Notes under the pieces: model-generated
Databases searched by the model: none
What the model was told of the DNA's origin: nothing
What the model saw: only the letters and a program-made list of their open reading frames with translations
Source: Pseudomonas fluorescens
GTDB taxonomy: Bacteria; Pseudomonadota; Gammaproteobacteria; Pseudomonadales; Pseudomonadaceae
Assembly: GCF_018614655.1 (NCBI RefSeq)
Contig: NZ_JAGGOG010000018.1
Span: 124,001-188,000, forward strand
DNA length: 64,000 nucleotides
Reading direction: 5' to 3'
Shown: piece after piece, positions 1 to 8,239 of the stretch
Numbering within the stretch: the first letter of the stretch is position 1
Layout: each line of letters opens with the position of its first letter
Program-made: the position numbers and the translations under genes

Positions 1-1011
1 CCACCAGGCTTGCCCGCGTTCCGGTTGATTGAGCATGAACGCCTGCCCCATGGGCGGCGTGGCAATCGACACATTGCGCTCCCAAGCCAGAGCCATGATG
101 CGGTCAAAGGGTTCGTGCCAGGCATGGAACGCCAGGTCGAAGGTGCCATTGTGGATCGGCAGCAACCAGCGCCCCTTGAGGTCGATATGGGCCTGCAACG
201 TTTGCTCGGGCTGCATGTGAACGTGGGGCCAGTCGACGTTGTAAGCACCGGTTTCCATCAAGGTCAGATCAAACGGCCCGTACTGTTCGCCGATGCGTTT
301 GAAGCCATCGAAGTAGCCGGTATCACCACTGAAAAAGATCCGTCGCGCACCATCGATCATCACCCAAGATGCCCACAAGGTCTGGTTGCCATCAAACAGG
401 CCGCGCCCGGAGAAGTGCTGGGCCGGGGTGGCGACAAAGCGGATGCCGTCCACTTCAGTGCCCTGCCACCAATCCAGTTGCCGCACTTTGCTGGCGTCCA
501 CACCCCACTTAATCAACGTGTCACCCACCCCCAGCGGCGCCAGGAAATGGTGGGTCTTCTCGGCCAGTTGCACCACGGCCTTGCGGTCCAGGTGGTCGTA
601 ATGGTTGTGGGAAAGAATCACCGCTTCAATCGGCGGCAGCTCTTCGAGGCTGATAGGAGGCTGGTGAAAACGCTTGGGGCCGGCCCAACTGAAGGGCGAT
701 GCGCGCTCGGCGAATACCGGGTCGGTCAGCCAGAATTTGCCGCGCATTTTCAGCAAGACCGTGGAGTGGCCAAGGCGAAATATGCTGTGATCAGGGGCAG
801 CAAATAACTGCTCACGGGTCAGCGGCTGCACCGGGATCTCGCCCACAGGCCGTGTGCTGCGGGGCTTATGGAAGAGCATTTTCCAGAAGATCTGCAAGGT
901 CTTGCCAAAGCCCCCATGCGGTACCGGGGTGCCATTGCTGAAGTGACCTGGCTGCGGTTCCGAACGTTTGGACGCTGAAGAAGGGTCGAGACGGGTTGAG
1001 ATTGTGGCCAT
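1..1011 (-). CDS. MBL-fold metal-dependent hydrolase (UlaG/RomA/NAPE-PLD-like), 3' end outside the window
   Basis: The minus-strand frame stays open from the ATG at 1011 to the window edge, so the C-terminus is missing. The visible protein is about 337 residues. It carries the metallo-beta-lactamase motif HxHxDH (SHNHYDHLD; His135, His137, Asp139, His140), a GDTGYFDGF segment at a later metal-ligand position, and the TDPVF strand typical of the L-ascorbate-6-P lactonase/NAPE-PLD-like branch. The substrate cannot be read from the sequence. CAGGAGT lies 8-9 bases before the ATG. It is divergent from a TetR regulator across a spacer holding a clear operator, so control by that TetR protein is likely (inference). 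Confidence 0.88.
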   Translation of the reverse strand, partial: MATISTRLDPSSASKRSEPQPGHFSNGTPVPHGGFGKTLQIFWKMLFHKPRSTRPVGEIPVQPLTREQLFAAPDHSIFRLGHSTVLLKMRGKFWLTDPVFAERASPFSWAGPKRFHQPPISLEELPPIEAVILSHNHYDHLDRKAVVQLAEKTHHFLAPLGVGDTLIKWGVDASKVRQLDWWQGTEVDGIRFVATPAQHFSGRGLFDGNQTLWASWVMIDGARRIFFSGDTGYFDGFKRIGEQYGPFDLTLMETGAYNVDWPHVHMQPEQTLQAHIDLKGRWLLPIHNGTFDLAFHAWHEPFDRIMALAWERNVSIATPPMGQAFMLNQPERGQAWW

Positions 1012-1027
1012 TACGGAGTGACTCCTG

Positions 1028-1039
1028 CCGACATGTCGG
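1028..1039. promoter_or_regulatory. 12-bp perfect palindrome next to the TetR operator
   Basis: CCGACATGTCGG is self-complementary. It lies between the start of the MBL gene and the larger palindrome at 1045-1066. It may be a second regulatory site or may have arisen by chance; its place in a 127-bp divergent promoter region makes function plausible. Confidence 0.35.
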
Positions 1040-1044
1040 TCAAC

Positions 1045-1066
1045 AACTACACTGCACAGTGTAGTT
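1045..1066. promoter_or_regulatory. Candidate TetR operator in a divergent promoter
   Basis: Two perfect 10-base arms, AACTACACTG and CAGTGTAGTT, flank a CA centre. A symmetric site of about 20 bp between a tetR gene and the gene it diverges from is the usual layout of an autoregulated TetR operator. It lies 34 bases upstream of the MBL start and 72 bases upstream of the tetR start. Confidence 0.75.
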
Positions 1067-1138
1067 TCAAGATTGCAACAAAATCTATAGCAAGTAAACT
1101 ACTGAGTGTAATTTTCTCTCAAGAGCCGAACGCGACCC

Positions 1139-1759
1139 ATGACCGCCCCCCTGCGCCTCACCGACCGTAAACGCGAAGCCATTGTGGCGGCTGCCATCGC
1201 CGAGTTTCGCGACAACGGTTTCGAGGTCACCAGCATGGACAAGATCGCCGCCACCGCCGGCGTGTCCAAGCGCACCGTGTACAACCACTTCCCGAGCAAA
1301 GAAGAGTTGTTCACCGAGATCTTGCACAAGCTGTGGGCCAGCAGCGTGGCGCAACTGGACGTCAGCTACAACAGCGTGCATCCCTTGCGCGACCAGTTGC
1401 GTGTGCTGCTGGAGGCGAAAATGAAGATGATGTCGGACACCAACTTCCTCGACCTGGCCCGCGTGGCGATTGCCGCAACCATCCACTCCCCGGAACGGGC
1501 CCAGGACATCGTCAACCGCCTGAGCGAACGGGAAGAAGGTTTCACCTTGTGGGTACGCGCCGCCCAAGAGGATGGCCGGCTCAAGGCCATAGACCCCTGC
1601 TTCGCTGCCCACCAGGTGCAAAGCCTGCTCAAGGCCTTCGCATTCTGGCCGCAGATCACCCTTGGCCAGCCCATCCTTGACGCCGCCACCCAAGCCAGCG
1701 TCATCGAATCGGCAATGGACCTGTTCCTGGCCGGCTACGAGATCGTCGACCAGCGCTGA
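1139..1759 (+). CDS. TetR/AcrR family transcriptional regulator
   Basis: A 206-residue protein with an N-terminal TetR helix-turn-helix: the TSMDKIAATAGVSKRTVYNHF core falls near residues 36-56 and is followed by SKEELF. The C-terminal two thirds are helical and would form the ligand-binding and dimer domain. The family mostly represses neighbouring genes and releases DNA on binding a small molecule. The likely target is the divergent MBL hydrolase, through the palindrome at 1045-1066. The ligand is unknown. Length is normal for the family. Confidence 0.9.
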   Translation: MTAPLRLTDRKREAIVAAAIAEFRDNGFEVTSMDKIAATAGVSKRTVYNHFPSKEELFTEILHKLWASSVAQLDVSYNSVHPLRDQLRVLLEAKMKMMSDTNFLDLARVAIAATIHSPERAQDIVNRLSEREEGFTLWVRAAQEDGRLKAIDPCFAAHQVQSLLKAFAFWPQITLGQPILDAATQASVIESAMDLFLAGYEIVDQR

Positions 1760-1974
1760 TACGCTCGGCCTCCTCCTCCACAGATCCTGTTGCCGGTACG
1801 ACATCGGCGTGTCGTTTTTGCTCTATTACGGCCGTCTGCGACGCAAATGGCCTGGAAGGACACTGATTATTCCGGCGTGAATAACTGACAATATTCACCG
1901 GCACTATCCGCCCCCTGGTATTCCCGATATCGCACACCTTCGTATCCGCAAAAGAACATCTGACCCAGGAATCT

Positions 1975-3033
1975 ATGGAAAACCAACGAGGCAAAGGGCT
2001 GTCATTTGCCAGACGTATCTACAGGCCAAGGATCATCGGCCTGGGCATCGGCTGCTTCAGTGTCGCTGCTGCCCTGTACCCGCTGCAGATGCCAGACTGG
2101 GTTTGGGGCTTTTTGATATTCAACGGGTTTGTCTGGCCGCACTTGGCGTATCAGCTCTCGACTCGCTCCGAATTCCCCTACCACGCTGAACGACGCAACA
2201 TACTGTACGACTCGCTGTGTGGCGGGTTCTGGGCTGCGGCCACGCAGTTCACACCGCTGACGGCCGTGACCATCTTGTCGATGATGGTCATGAACAACTT
2301 CGCCTCCGGCGGTAAGCGCATGTTTATCCGCGGCACAATGGCTCAAGTGGTTGGCGTCGGCCTGGCGTGGCTATTATTCGGCGTCAGCTTCAACGGCGAT
2401 GTCAGCCGCACCGAAGTCTACGCTTGCCTGCCGATGCTGATGTTCTACCCGATGGTACTGGGTATGGTCTGCTATCGCTTGGCGATCAAATTGTCGGAAC
2501 ACAAGCGCGCCTTGAGCGCCCTGAGCCGCACCGACAGCCTGACCGGCCTGCTCAACCACGGGTCCTGGAAAGACTTGCTGCACTTGAAGTTTCACAAGTG
2601 CCAGCAACAACACACACAGGCCACCATCGCCCTGATCGATATCGACCACTTCAAACAGATCAATGACACCTACGGACATATCATCGGCGATGCGGTACTG
2701 CGCCAGTTGAGCCTGGAGTTACGAAGCAACCTGCGGAAAAACGACCTGGCCGGGCGTTACGGAGGGGACGAGTTCTGTGTGATTCTTCCGGATATACCGC
2801 TGGAACAGGCGGCTCTGATCATGAACCGTATGCGGGAAGTGTTCAGCAACTACCGCAATCCCGAAATCCCCGAACTACGGGTCAGCCTGAGTATCGGCCT
2901 GGCGTCCTTCCGACCGGCCTTCACTGACGCCGCGATGTGGCTCAATGCTGCGGACAAAGCGCTGTATGCCGCCAAGGACACCGGCCGCAATCGGGTCAAC
3001 GTCGACGAGTACATGATCGCCCATTCCGCCTGA
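1975..3033 (+). CDS. Membrane diguanylate cyclase, MASE2-GGDEF
   Basis: A 352-residue protein. Residues 15-170 hold several hydrophobic segments with the character of a MASE2 sensor domain, as in AdrA/DgcC. Residues 180-345 form a GGDEF domain with an intact active-site GGDEF at 263-267 and an RxxD inhibitory site (RKND, 254-257) exactly five residues upstream. DxLTGLLN at 187-194 marks the domain start. It should make cyclic di-GMP from two GTP and be product-inhibited. Its input signal is unknown. It is a single gene with a REP downstream. Confidence 0.92.
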   Translation: MENQRGKGLSFARRIYRPRIIGLGIGCFSVAAALYPLQMPDWVWGFLIFNGFVWPHLAYQLSTRSEFPYHAERRNILYDSLCGGFWAAATQFTPLTAVTILSMMVMNNFASGGKRMFIRGTMAQVVGVGLAWLLFGVSFNGDVSRTEVYACLPMLMFYPMVLGMVCYRLAIKLSEHKRALSALSRTDSLTGLLNHGSWKDLLHLKFHKCQQQHTQATIALIDIDHFKQINDTYGHIIGDAVLRQLSLELRSNLRKNDLAGRYGGDEFCVILPDIPLEQAALIMNRMREVFSNYRNPEIPELRVSLSIGLASFRPAFTDAAMWLNAADKALYAAKDTGRNRVNVDEYMIAHSA

Positions 3034-3104
3034 AGTCCGTTTCACGACATCTCGTCCGATGAAGGCATAGGTATCGACACATTTATTCAATCCCCTGAAA
3101 GCCC

Positions 3105-3214
3105 TGTAGCCGCTGCCGAGGCACGAGGCTGCGATAAGGGCCGAAGGACCTTCGGCAATTTCAAGAGACTGGCGACTGCTGCGCAGCCGATCGCAGGCTG
3201 CGCCAGCGGCTACA
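3105..3214. repeat. REP, family A (GTAGCCGCTGCCGAGGCACGAGG type)
   Basis: An inverted pair begins TGTAGCCGCTGCCGAGGCACGAGG and ends CAGCGGCTACA, with an imperfect interior. A partial third unit (TGTATCCGCTGCCGAGGCA) follows near 3231-3250. It fills most of the 357-bp gap between the cyclase and the DUF1003 gene. No coding potential was seen there. Confidence 0.8.
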
Positions 3215-3390
3215 GGATCGACACAGCCCCTGTATCCGCTGCCGAGGCAGAAAGCCAAGTTTTCAAAGTTGTGTAGATACCGCTGTCGATGAAGGGCGCA
3301 GTTGCCGGTGCCGGCGACAGGAATCTTCATGTGTCAGGCTCGGTCTATAGTGCTTCACTGTGTTACTTAGATCGATGACTCGAGCCCGCC

Positions 3391-3918
3391 ATGACCCCAG
3401 ACAAACCTGAAGCAGCCCCCGCCAGCAAAGTCGACCACCTGCGGTTTCACCGCGCCCATGCCCACCTTGGGCCGACGTTTGGCAACGACACCTTTGCCTT
3501 GAAAGCAGAAGCCTTCGCCCGGTTCTTTGGTACGCCGACCTTCCTGGGTGCGCAAACGGCGATTGTGATCCTTTGGGTCGTGCTCAACATGACCGGCATC
3601 ACTCACTTCGACGTCTATCCATTCATCCTCCTCAATCTGGCGTTCAGCTTGCAATCGGCCTACGCCGCGCCGCTGATTCTACTGGCCCAAACCCGCCAGG
3701 CTGCCCGGGACAAGGCCCAGTCCGATGCCGATGCACAGCACCGTGAGGCCCTGGCCATTGCTAACACCGAACGCCAGGCCCAGGCGGCGCAGACCACGCG
3801 ACAACTGATGGATCTGCTGGAGCAGAACACCCGGCTGACCGAGATGACCAAGCAGCTGACTGAGCGTATTGAAGGCCTGACCTCGGAAATGCATGATCAC
3901 TTCGTGCGCAAGCCCTAA
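3391..3918 (+). CDS. DUF1003 family membrane protein
   Basis: A 175-residue protein with two hydrophobic segments (about residues 52-70 and 75-95), separated by THFDVYPFILLNLAFS, as in the DUF1003 family. An Ala/Gln-rich C-terminal coiled coil (about 100-165, with RQAARDKAQSDADAQ) should lie in the cytoplasm. The function of the family is not established. The gene is convergent with the LysR gene that follows and overlaps its stop by four bases. Confidence 0.8.
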   Translation: MTPDKPEAAPASKVDHLRFHRAHAHLGPTFGNDTFALKAEAFARFFGTPTFLGAQTAIVILWVVLNMTGITHFDVYPFILLNLAFSLQSAYAAPLILLAQTRQAARDKAQSDADAQHREALAIANTERQAQAAQTTRQLMDLLEQNTRLTEMTKQLTERIEGLTSEMHDHFVRKP

Positions 3919-4811
3919 TTCCCGCGAGGCGGCAACCGCACATGCCGCCCCAGCTCATCAAACAACGTCACCACCGAGCGCAGCGCCCGGCAATCGGGCC
4001 GCGTCAGCAGCCACAGGGCTGTGTCATGCCCTGCCAACGCTGGCCCCAACGGCAGCAGGCCCTGACTTTCCCCCAGCAGGTAATCCGGCAACGCCGCCAC
4101 ACCCAGCCCCGCCCGCACCAACTCGGCAACCGACAGCATGCTGTTACAGCGATAACTGAGCACGACCCCGGGCAAGTGCTGACGGCGCCAGGCGACGGTG
4201 GGGTGATCCGGCAAAAAGTCATCCGGGGCAATCCACGCCAAGGCCGTCAGATCATCGGTTGCATGCTGTTGCACATAACGGGCGCTGGCACAGATCCGAT
4301 AAGACACCGTGCCCAGGCACCGCCCCACCAGATGCTCCGGCGGCGCCGTAGTCAGGCGCAAGGCGACGTCTGCATCACGCCGACTGAGGTTGGCAAAATC
4401 GTTAGAGGTGCTCAGTTCCAGGGTCAGCGCCGGGTAGTTGGGCATGAACTGTCCCAAGGCCGGTAGGAGCAGGCCTTGCAGCACGGAGTCGGTGCAGGTC
4501 AGGCGCACGGTGCCGCTGATCACTTCGCCACCCTGCTCCACCCCGATACGTGCGGCATCCAGCGCCTGTTCGGCACGCTCTGCCTGTTCGGCCAAGGTGG
4601 TGGCGAGCGTCGTGGGCAAGTAACCGCTGCGGCCTTTTTCAAACAGGGTCTGGCCCAAGGCCGCCTCCAGCCGCCGCACCGCGCGAAACACAGTGGACAC
4701 ATCGACCCGCAACAACCCTGCTGCCCGCGCCAGGGTACCGCCGCGTACCAGGGCGAGGACCAGCGAAAGGTCAGGGTAGTCGATTCGATAGTGCGTGGCT
4801 GCATTGAGCAT
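3915..4811 (-). CDS. LysR family transcriptional regulator
   Basis: A 298-residue protein with an N-terminal winged HTH (LVRGGTLARAAGLLRVDVSTVFRAVRRLE) followed by a substrate-binding domain. The ATG at 4811 is preferred because the HTH begins about 15 residues later; the 43 codons readable upstream run through the divergent promoter and lack HTH character. It is divergent from the CTP-synthase-like gene at 4892, and an inverted repeat lies between them. By family habit it controls that neighbour; the effector is unknown. Confidence 0.88.
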   Translation of the reverse strand: MLNAATHYRIDYPDLSLVLALVRGGTLARAAGLLRVDVSTVFRAVRRLEAALGQTLFEKGRSGYLPTTLATTLAEQAERAEQALDAARIGVEQGGEVISGTVRLTCTDSVLQGLLLPALGQFMPNYPALTLELSTSNDFANLSRRDADVALRLTTAPPEHLVGRCLGTVSYRICASARYVQQHATDDLTALAWIAPDDFLPDHPTVAWRRQHLPGVVLSYRCNSMLSVAELVRAGLGVAALPDYLLGESQGLLPLGPALAGHDTALWLLTRPDCRALRSVVTLFDELGRHVRLPPRGN

Positions 4812-4826
4812 ATGGATAAGCGCCAA

Positions 4827-4853
4827 TATAGATTGCGTGAACGCCAATCTATA
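4827..4853. promoter_or_regulatory. Candidate LysR binding site (9-bp inverted repeat)
   Basis: TATAGATTG and CAATCTATA are exact inverted arms separated by nine bases. The site lies in the 80-bp spacer between the lysR start (4811) and the divergent gene (4892). The layout fits an autoregulated LysR promoter. The arms also contain TATA, so overlap with a -10 element is likely. Confidence 0.7.
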
Positions 4854-4891
4854 GTGAGCACCTGGACTCAACAAGCCATAGGGAACACGCG

Positions 4892-5599
4892 ATGAAAAAG
4901 ACCTCTCTGCACCTGGGCCTGATCGGCGATCACGACCCAAAAGTCACTGCCCATCAGGCCATTCCTGTGGCGCTGCAACAGGCTGGAGAAGTGTTGGGCT
5001 TGACGGTCCAGTTTGACTGGTTGACCACCGACACCATCAAGTCCACCGAGCAATTACAGGCCTTCGATGGTTTCTGGGCCATCCCCGCCAGCCCCTACCG
5101 CGACCTGGACGGCGCGCTTCTGGCCATCCGTTACGCCCGCGAACAACAACGTCCGTTCCTCGGCACCTGCGGCGGTTTTCAACATGCGGTGCTGGAATAT
5201 GCCCGCAACGTTCTGGGCTGGTCCGATGCTGAACACGGTGAACTGGCGCCCAACGCACCGCGCGCCGTCCTCACACCCCTGAGCTGTGCTCTGGTTGAAG
5301 CCACCGACAGCATCCACCTGCGCGAAGGCTCGCGTATCGCCAAGGCCTACGGCACCCTTGATATCCATGAAGGCTACCGCTGCCGCTACGGCGTTAACCC
5401 TGACTTTGAAAGCGCGCTGCTGGCAGGCGCCTTGCGCGCCACCGGCCATGACGCCACCGGCGACCTGCGAGCACTGGAGCTGGAAGGCCATCCGTTTTTT
5501 GTCGCCACCTTGTTCCAACCGGAGCGGGCGGCCCTTAAAGGCACCCTCCCACCACTGGCCATCGCGCTGCTCAAGGCCTGCCAGGAGGTATCGGCATGA
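4892..5599 (+). CDS. CTP synthase C-terminal region-related protein (class I glutamine amidotransferase-like)
   Basis: A 235-residue stand-alone relative of the glutaminase domain of PyrG. The nucleophile elbow FLGTCGGFQHAVLEYARN puts Cys at residue 93. Near the C-terminus HPFFVATLFQPE (200-211) aligns with the PyrG segment ending HPE, but the catalytic His is Gln209 here while Glu211 is kept. No synthetase domain is attached. The family is known as CTP synthase C-terminal region-related (seleno)proteins, in which some members carry Sec. Glutaminase activity is therefore doubtful and a thiol-based role is possible. Probably regulated by the divergent LysR. Confidence 0.82.
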   Translation: MKKTSLHLGLIGDHDPKVTAHQAIPVALQQAGEVLGLTVQFDWLTTDTIKSTEQLQAFDGFWAIPASPYRDLDGALLAIRYAREQQRPFLGTCGGFQHAVLEYARNVLGWSDAEHGELAPNAPRAVLTPLSCALVEATDSIHLREGSRIAKAYGTLDIHEGYRCRYGVNPDFESALLAGALRATGHDATGDLRALELEGHPFFVATLFQPERAALKGTLPPLAIALLKACQEVSA

Positions 5600-5673
5600 T
5601 TCACCACTGGATGAATGTGGGAGTCCCCGCCACATCTTCGACGTAGCGCTGTCGCGCAGCAAACTGGGACTTC

Positions 5674-5809
5674 TGTGGCGAGCGGGCTTGTCCCGCGTTG
5701 GGGTGCGAAGCGCCCCTGATGAAGACGAATGCGGTGTATCAGGCACTCCTCTGCGCCTGGTTTTGGGGCTGCTGCGCAGCCCAACGCGGGACAAGCCCGC
5801 TCGCCACAA
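5674..5809. repeat. REP pair, family B (TGTGGCGAGCGGGCTTG type)
   Basis: The outer arms are TGTGGCGAGCGGGCTTGTCC and its complement GGACAAGCCCGCTCGCCACA. The inner GCGTTGGG/CCCAACGC part continues the pairing. It can form a long imperfect hairpin at the 3' side of the preceding gene. Confidence 0.85.
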
Positions 5810-5852
5810 GAATGCGGTCGCCTGAAATTGTTTATGCAGGACTCAAGACTTT

Positions 5853-5871
5853 AGGGTGAAATTTTAACCCT
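5853..5871. other. 19-bp AT-rich dyad, function unknown
   Basis: AGGGTGAAATTTTAACCCT is self-complementary apart from one pair and the centre. It lies between two repeat elements and is not close to a start codon. Confidence 0.3.
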
Positions 5872-5904
5872 TTAAAATCAGTAAGTTATTTTAAGTTTGA
5901 TAAG

Positions 5905-5980
5905 AGCTGGCTTGCCTGCGATGCAGACACCTCGGTCTATCAGACAGACCACAGTGATGCTATCGCAGGCAAGCCAGCTC
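5905..5980. repeat. Inverted repeat, family F (AGCTGGCTTGCCTGCGAT type)
   Basis: AGCTGGCTTGCCTGCGAT at the left pairs with ATCGCAGGCAAGCCAGCT at the right across an interior of about 40 bases. It differs in sequence from families A and B. It sits downstream of the DUF2025 stop and could end or stabilise that transcript. Confidence 0.8.
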
Positions 5981-6019
5981 CCACATTTTGATCTTCGTCA
6001 TGCCAAAGATTGTGTCCGT

Positions 6020-6343
6020 TCAATTGACCAGACTGCGTACCGCACTGATCTGTGGAATCTCCACCCGGCGCATATACACCCGTAGTGGATCAGTGATGTT
6101 GATACGGTCATCGATATTCTGATCCAGCAGCAACCGGATACGCTGGCGAGACAACGTCATGGTCTGCTGATCGACGGGTTGCCAGACGAATTCGGCGGTA
6201 GGAATGATGCCGTCATCGGCGACGTCCATGCCGAAGGCATCTTCGCTGAATCGCACGATATAGTGACCGGTCTTGCGGTTCAGCCCGACGAAGCCGTTGA
6301 GTTGGTCGGCGGCCTGGCAGATAAGCTCGGAGGTGATGCGCAT
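6020..6343 (-). CDS. DUF2025 family protein
   Basis: A 107-residue protein starting MRITSELICQAADQLNGF, with the conserved stretches VGLNRKTGHYIVRFSEDAFG and RINITDPLRVYMRRVEIP. The ATG at 6343 has GTGAGG 7 bases upstream; longer in-frame readings have no such signal. This small soluble family occurs mainly in Pseudomonas and its function is not known. No neighbour suggests a role. Confidence 0.82.
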   Translation of the reverse strand: MRITSELICQAADQLNGFVGLNRKTGHYIVRFSEDAFGMDVADDGIIPTAEFVWQPVDQQTMTLSRQRIRLLLDQNIDDRINITDPLRVYMRRVEIPQISAVRSLVN

Positions 6344-6576
6344 GGTAAACCTCACTGAAAAGTCCCACGGGGACTGGAAAGATGGTTTACACGCGTGGCA
6401 AGAAAGGTATTGCCCTCTAATGGGGCAACTCGAGCCAAGAGTACTGCAAAGCACGACACAAAAGCGCAGAAAAATGGCCCACGCGCACGTTAATGTCGGT
6501 TTGGTGATAGCGCCTTTCGCAATCAATTGTTAAAAAGGAGCCCTTCTGACGCTACCTCCACGAAAGGACCTCGCCT

Positions 6577-7701
6577 ATGCCTGCCACGTTTACCAAGAGT
6601 GCCCTGCTGCTTGCCCTGATGCTGGGCCTTGGCCACGCACAGGCTAGCCCAATCAGCCCGGTTGAATTGGCGACCAATGTGGGTATCCCCCATCCAGCGG
6701 TGATTGCCCACCGTGGCGCGTCCTTTGACGCACCGGAATCCACTGCCGCGTCCTACAAAGTCGCACGCGACCTGGGTGCCGACTACTTGGAAATGGACCT
6801 GCAACGCAGCAAGGACGGCGTACTGTTCGCCCTCCACGACAACAACCTGCAACGCACCACCGACGTGGCCACCAAGTTCCCTGATCGCAAGGACAGCCCG
6901 GCCAACGAATTCACCTGGGAAGAACTGCAAACCCTCGACGCCGGCAGTTGGTTCAACGCCGCTTACCCGGATCGGGCGCGGCCAGGTTTTGTAGGATTGA
7001 AGATTCAGTCCCTCGACCAAATCATCAAAATCGCCGAAGGCAACCCGCAACACAAGCCTGGCCTGTACATCGAAACCAAGGAGCCAAAACAGTTTCCTGG
7101 AATCGAAGCCGACCTGAAAAACAAGCTGCTGGACAAAGGCTGGCTGAGCTCCGCCGGCTCCAAGCTGGGCAAGAGCAACACCGGTGTGGGCCAAGGCAAA
7201 GGCCGCGTGGTGCTGCAGACCTTCGAGAAGGAAAGCCTGAAAAAACTCCAGGAAGAAATGCCCAACACCCCGAAAATCCTCCTGTTGTGGGTCGGTGAAG
7301 GCAGCATCGAACCCAAGTCCAAGGTGACCTTCGCCGAGTCCGGTGAACCCACCAAAGCCGCTTACTACGCCAAACAAGAGCCGAAGGACAAGGGCGAGTT
7401 CGAAAAATGGGTCGACGAGGCCAAGAACCTCGGCGCCATCGGCACCGGTCCATCGGCGTTGCTGACTGACCAGGGTGATCAGAGTTATTCGGACCTGGTC
7501 CAGCCATGGATGAACCAGATGACCCACGACAAGGGCATGCTGGTGCACGTCTACACCGTCGATGAGCCGGTGGACTTCAAGAAGGTGATGGACGCGGGGG
7601 TTGATGGCATCTTCACCAACCGCGCTGGCGAACTGCTGAAGTACTACAAGCGCTGGCCGTCCTCGAGCGTGTCGGATCTGCTGCAGGACAATGGTTACTG
7701 A
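6577..7701 (+). CDS. glpQ: Periplasmic glycerophosphodiester phosphodiesterase
   Basis: A 374-residue protein with a signal peptide (LLLALMLGLGHAQA, cleavage near residue 23). The GDPD fold is shown by AHRGASFDAPEST (His45-Arg46), the metal-binding Glu72 and Asp74 in YLEMDLQRSKDG, and His87 in ALHDNN. It should cleave glycerophosphodiesters to sn-glycerol-3-phosphate and an alcohol in the periplasm, supplying phosphate and carbon. Length and the late VDGIFTNR motif match GlpQ. AAAAAGGAG lies some distance upstream. The gene stands alone; no Pho box was recognised. Confidence 0.9.
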   Translation: MPATFTKSALLLALMLGLGHAQASPISPVELATNVGIPHPAVIAHRGASFDAPESTAASYKVARDLGADYLEMDLQRSKDGVLFALHDNNLQRTTDVATKFPDRKDSPANEFTWEELQTLDAGSWFNAAYPDRARPGFVGLKIQSLDQIIKIAEGNPQHKPGLYIETKEPKQFPGIEADLKNKLLDKGWLSSAGSKLGKSNTGVGQGKGRVVLQTFEKESLKKLQEEMPNTPKILLLWVGEGSIEPKSKVTFAESGEPTKAAYYAKQEPKDKGEFEKWVDEAKNLGAIGTGPSALLTDQGDQSYSDLVQPWMNQMTHDKGMLVHVYTVDEPVDFKKVMDAGVDGIFTNRAGELLKYYKRWPSSSVSDLLQDNGY

Positions 7702-7782
7702 GTCGGTGTGCCATTAAGGATGAGTTAAGTTGCGCCGGTTAATCTGGCGCCACTTAAACAAATCACCCCAAGGATCCATACC

Positions 7783-8088
7783 ATGAAGAACCTTACTGCC
7801 CTGTTCGCCGCTGCTGCCCTGACCCTCACCGCCGGTTTCGCCCAAGCCGACGTTCGTCCAGACCAGATTCCGGCGCTGCTCAAATCCGGCGAGGTCATGG
7901 CGTTCGAGAAGCTCAATAGCGCCGCCCTGGCCAAGCACGCGGGTGCCACCATCAACGACACCGAGCTGGATCACGAAGCCGGCCGCCTGGTCTACGAGGT
8001 CGATCTGACCGACACCACCGGTAAGAAGTGGGACGTGAAGCTGGACGCCAAGACCGGCGAAGTCCTGGAAAACAAGCAAGACACCTGA
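7783..8088 (+). CDS. Exported PepSY-domain protein
   Basis: A 101-residue protein with a signal peptide ending AQA at residue 22. The rest is one PepSY repeat: an early helix (IPALLKSGEVMAFEKLNSAAL), then a strand pair ending WDVKLDAKTGEVLENKQD. Such small periplasmic PepSY proteins may bind or inhibit peptidases or respond to metals, but the role of this one is not known. It is followed by a strong terminator and is probably transcribed alone. Confidence 0.85.
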   Translation: MKNLTALFAAAALTLTAGFAQADVRPDQIPALLKSGEVMAFEKLNSAALAKHAGATINDTELDHEAGRLVYEVDLTDTTGKKWDVKLDAKTGEVLENKQDT

Positions 8089-8100
8089 TTTACCCTTTCG

Positions 8101-8137
8101 AAAACGCCGCGCCGCCCTCGGGCCGCGCGGCGTTTTT
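8101..8137 (+). terminator. Rho-independent terminator after the PepSY gene
   Basis: The arms ACGCCGCGC (8104-8112) and GCGCGGCGT (8125-8133) are exact complements and are followed by a run of T. Confidence 0.88.
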
Positions 8138-8239
8138 ATGCGCATCTCCAAACGGTCACAAAACCGTCAAATCCACTTGCCATGATGCGCTCAAGTGAAC
8201 CTGTGAAATTCCCTACAGGCGCTTTCCCTGCGAGCCTCC

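Larger units (their letters stand above)
5600..6019. other. 420-bp non-coding spacer with two repeat elements and a dyad
   Basis: The spacer lies between the convergent ends of the CTP-synthase-like gene and the DUF2025 gene. It holds a family B REP pair (5674-5809), a 19-bp dyad (5853-5871) and a family F palindrome (5905-5980). No convincing gene was found in it. Confidence 0.7.
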
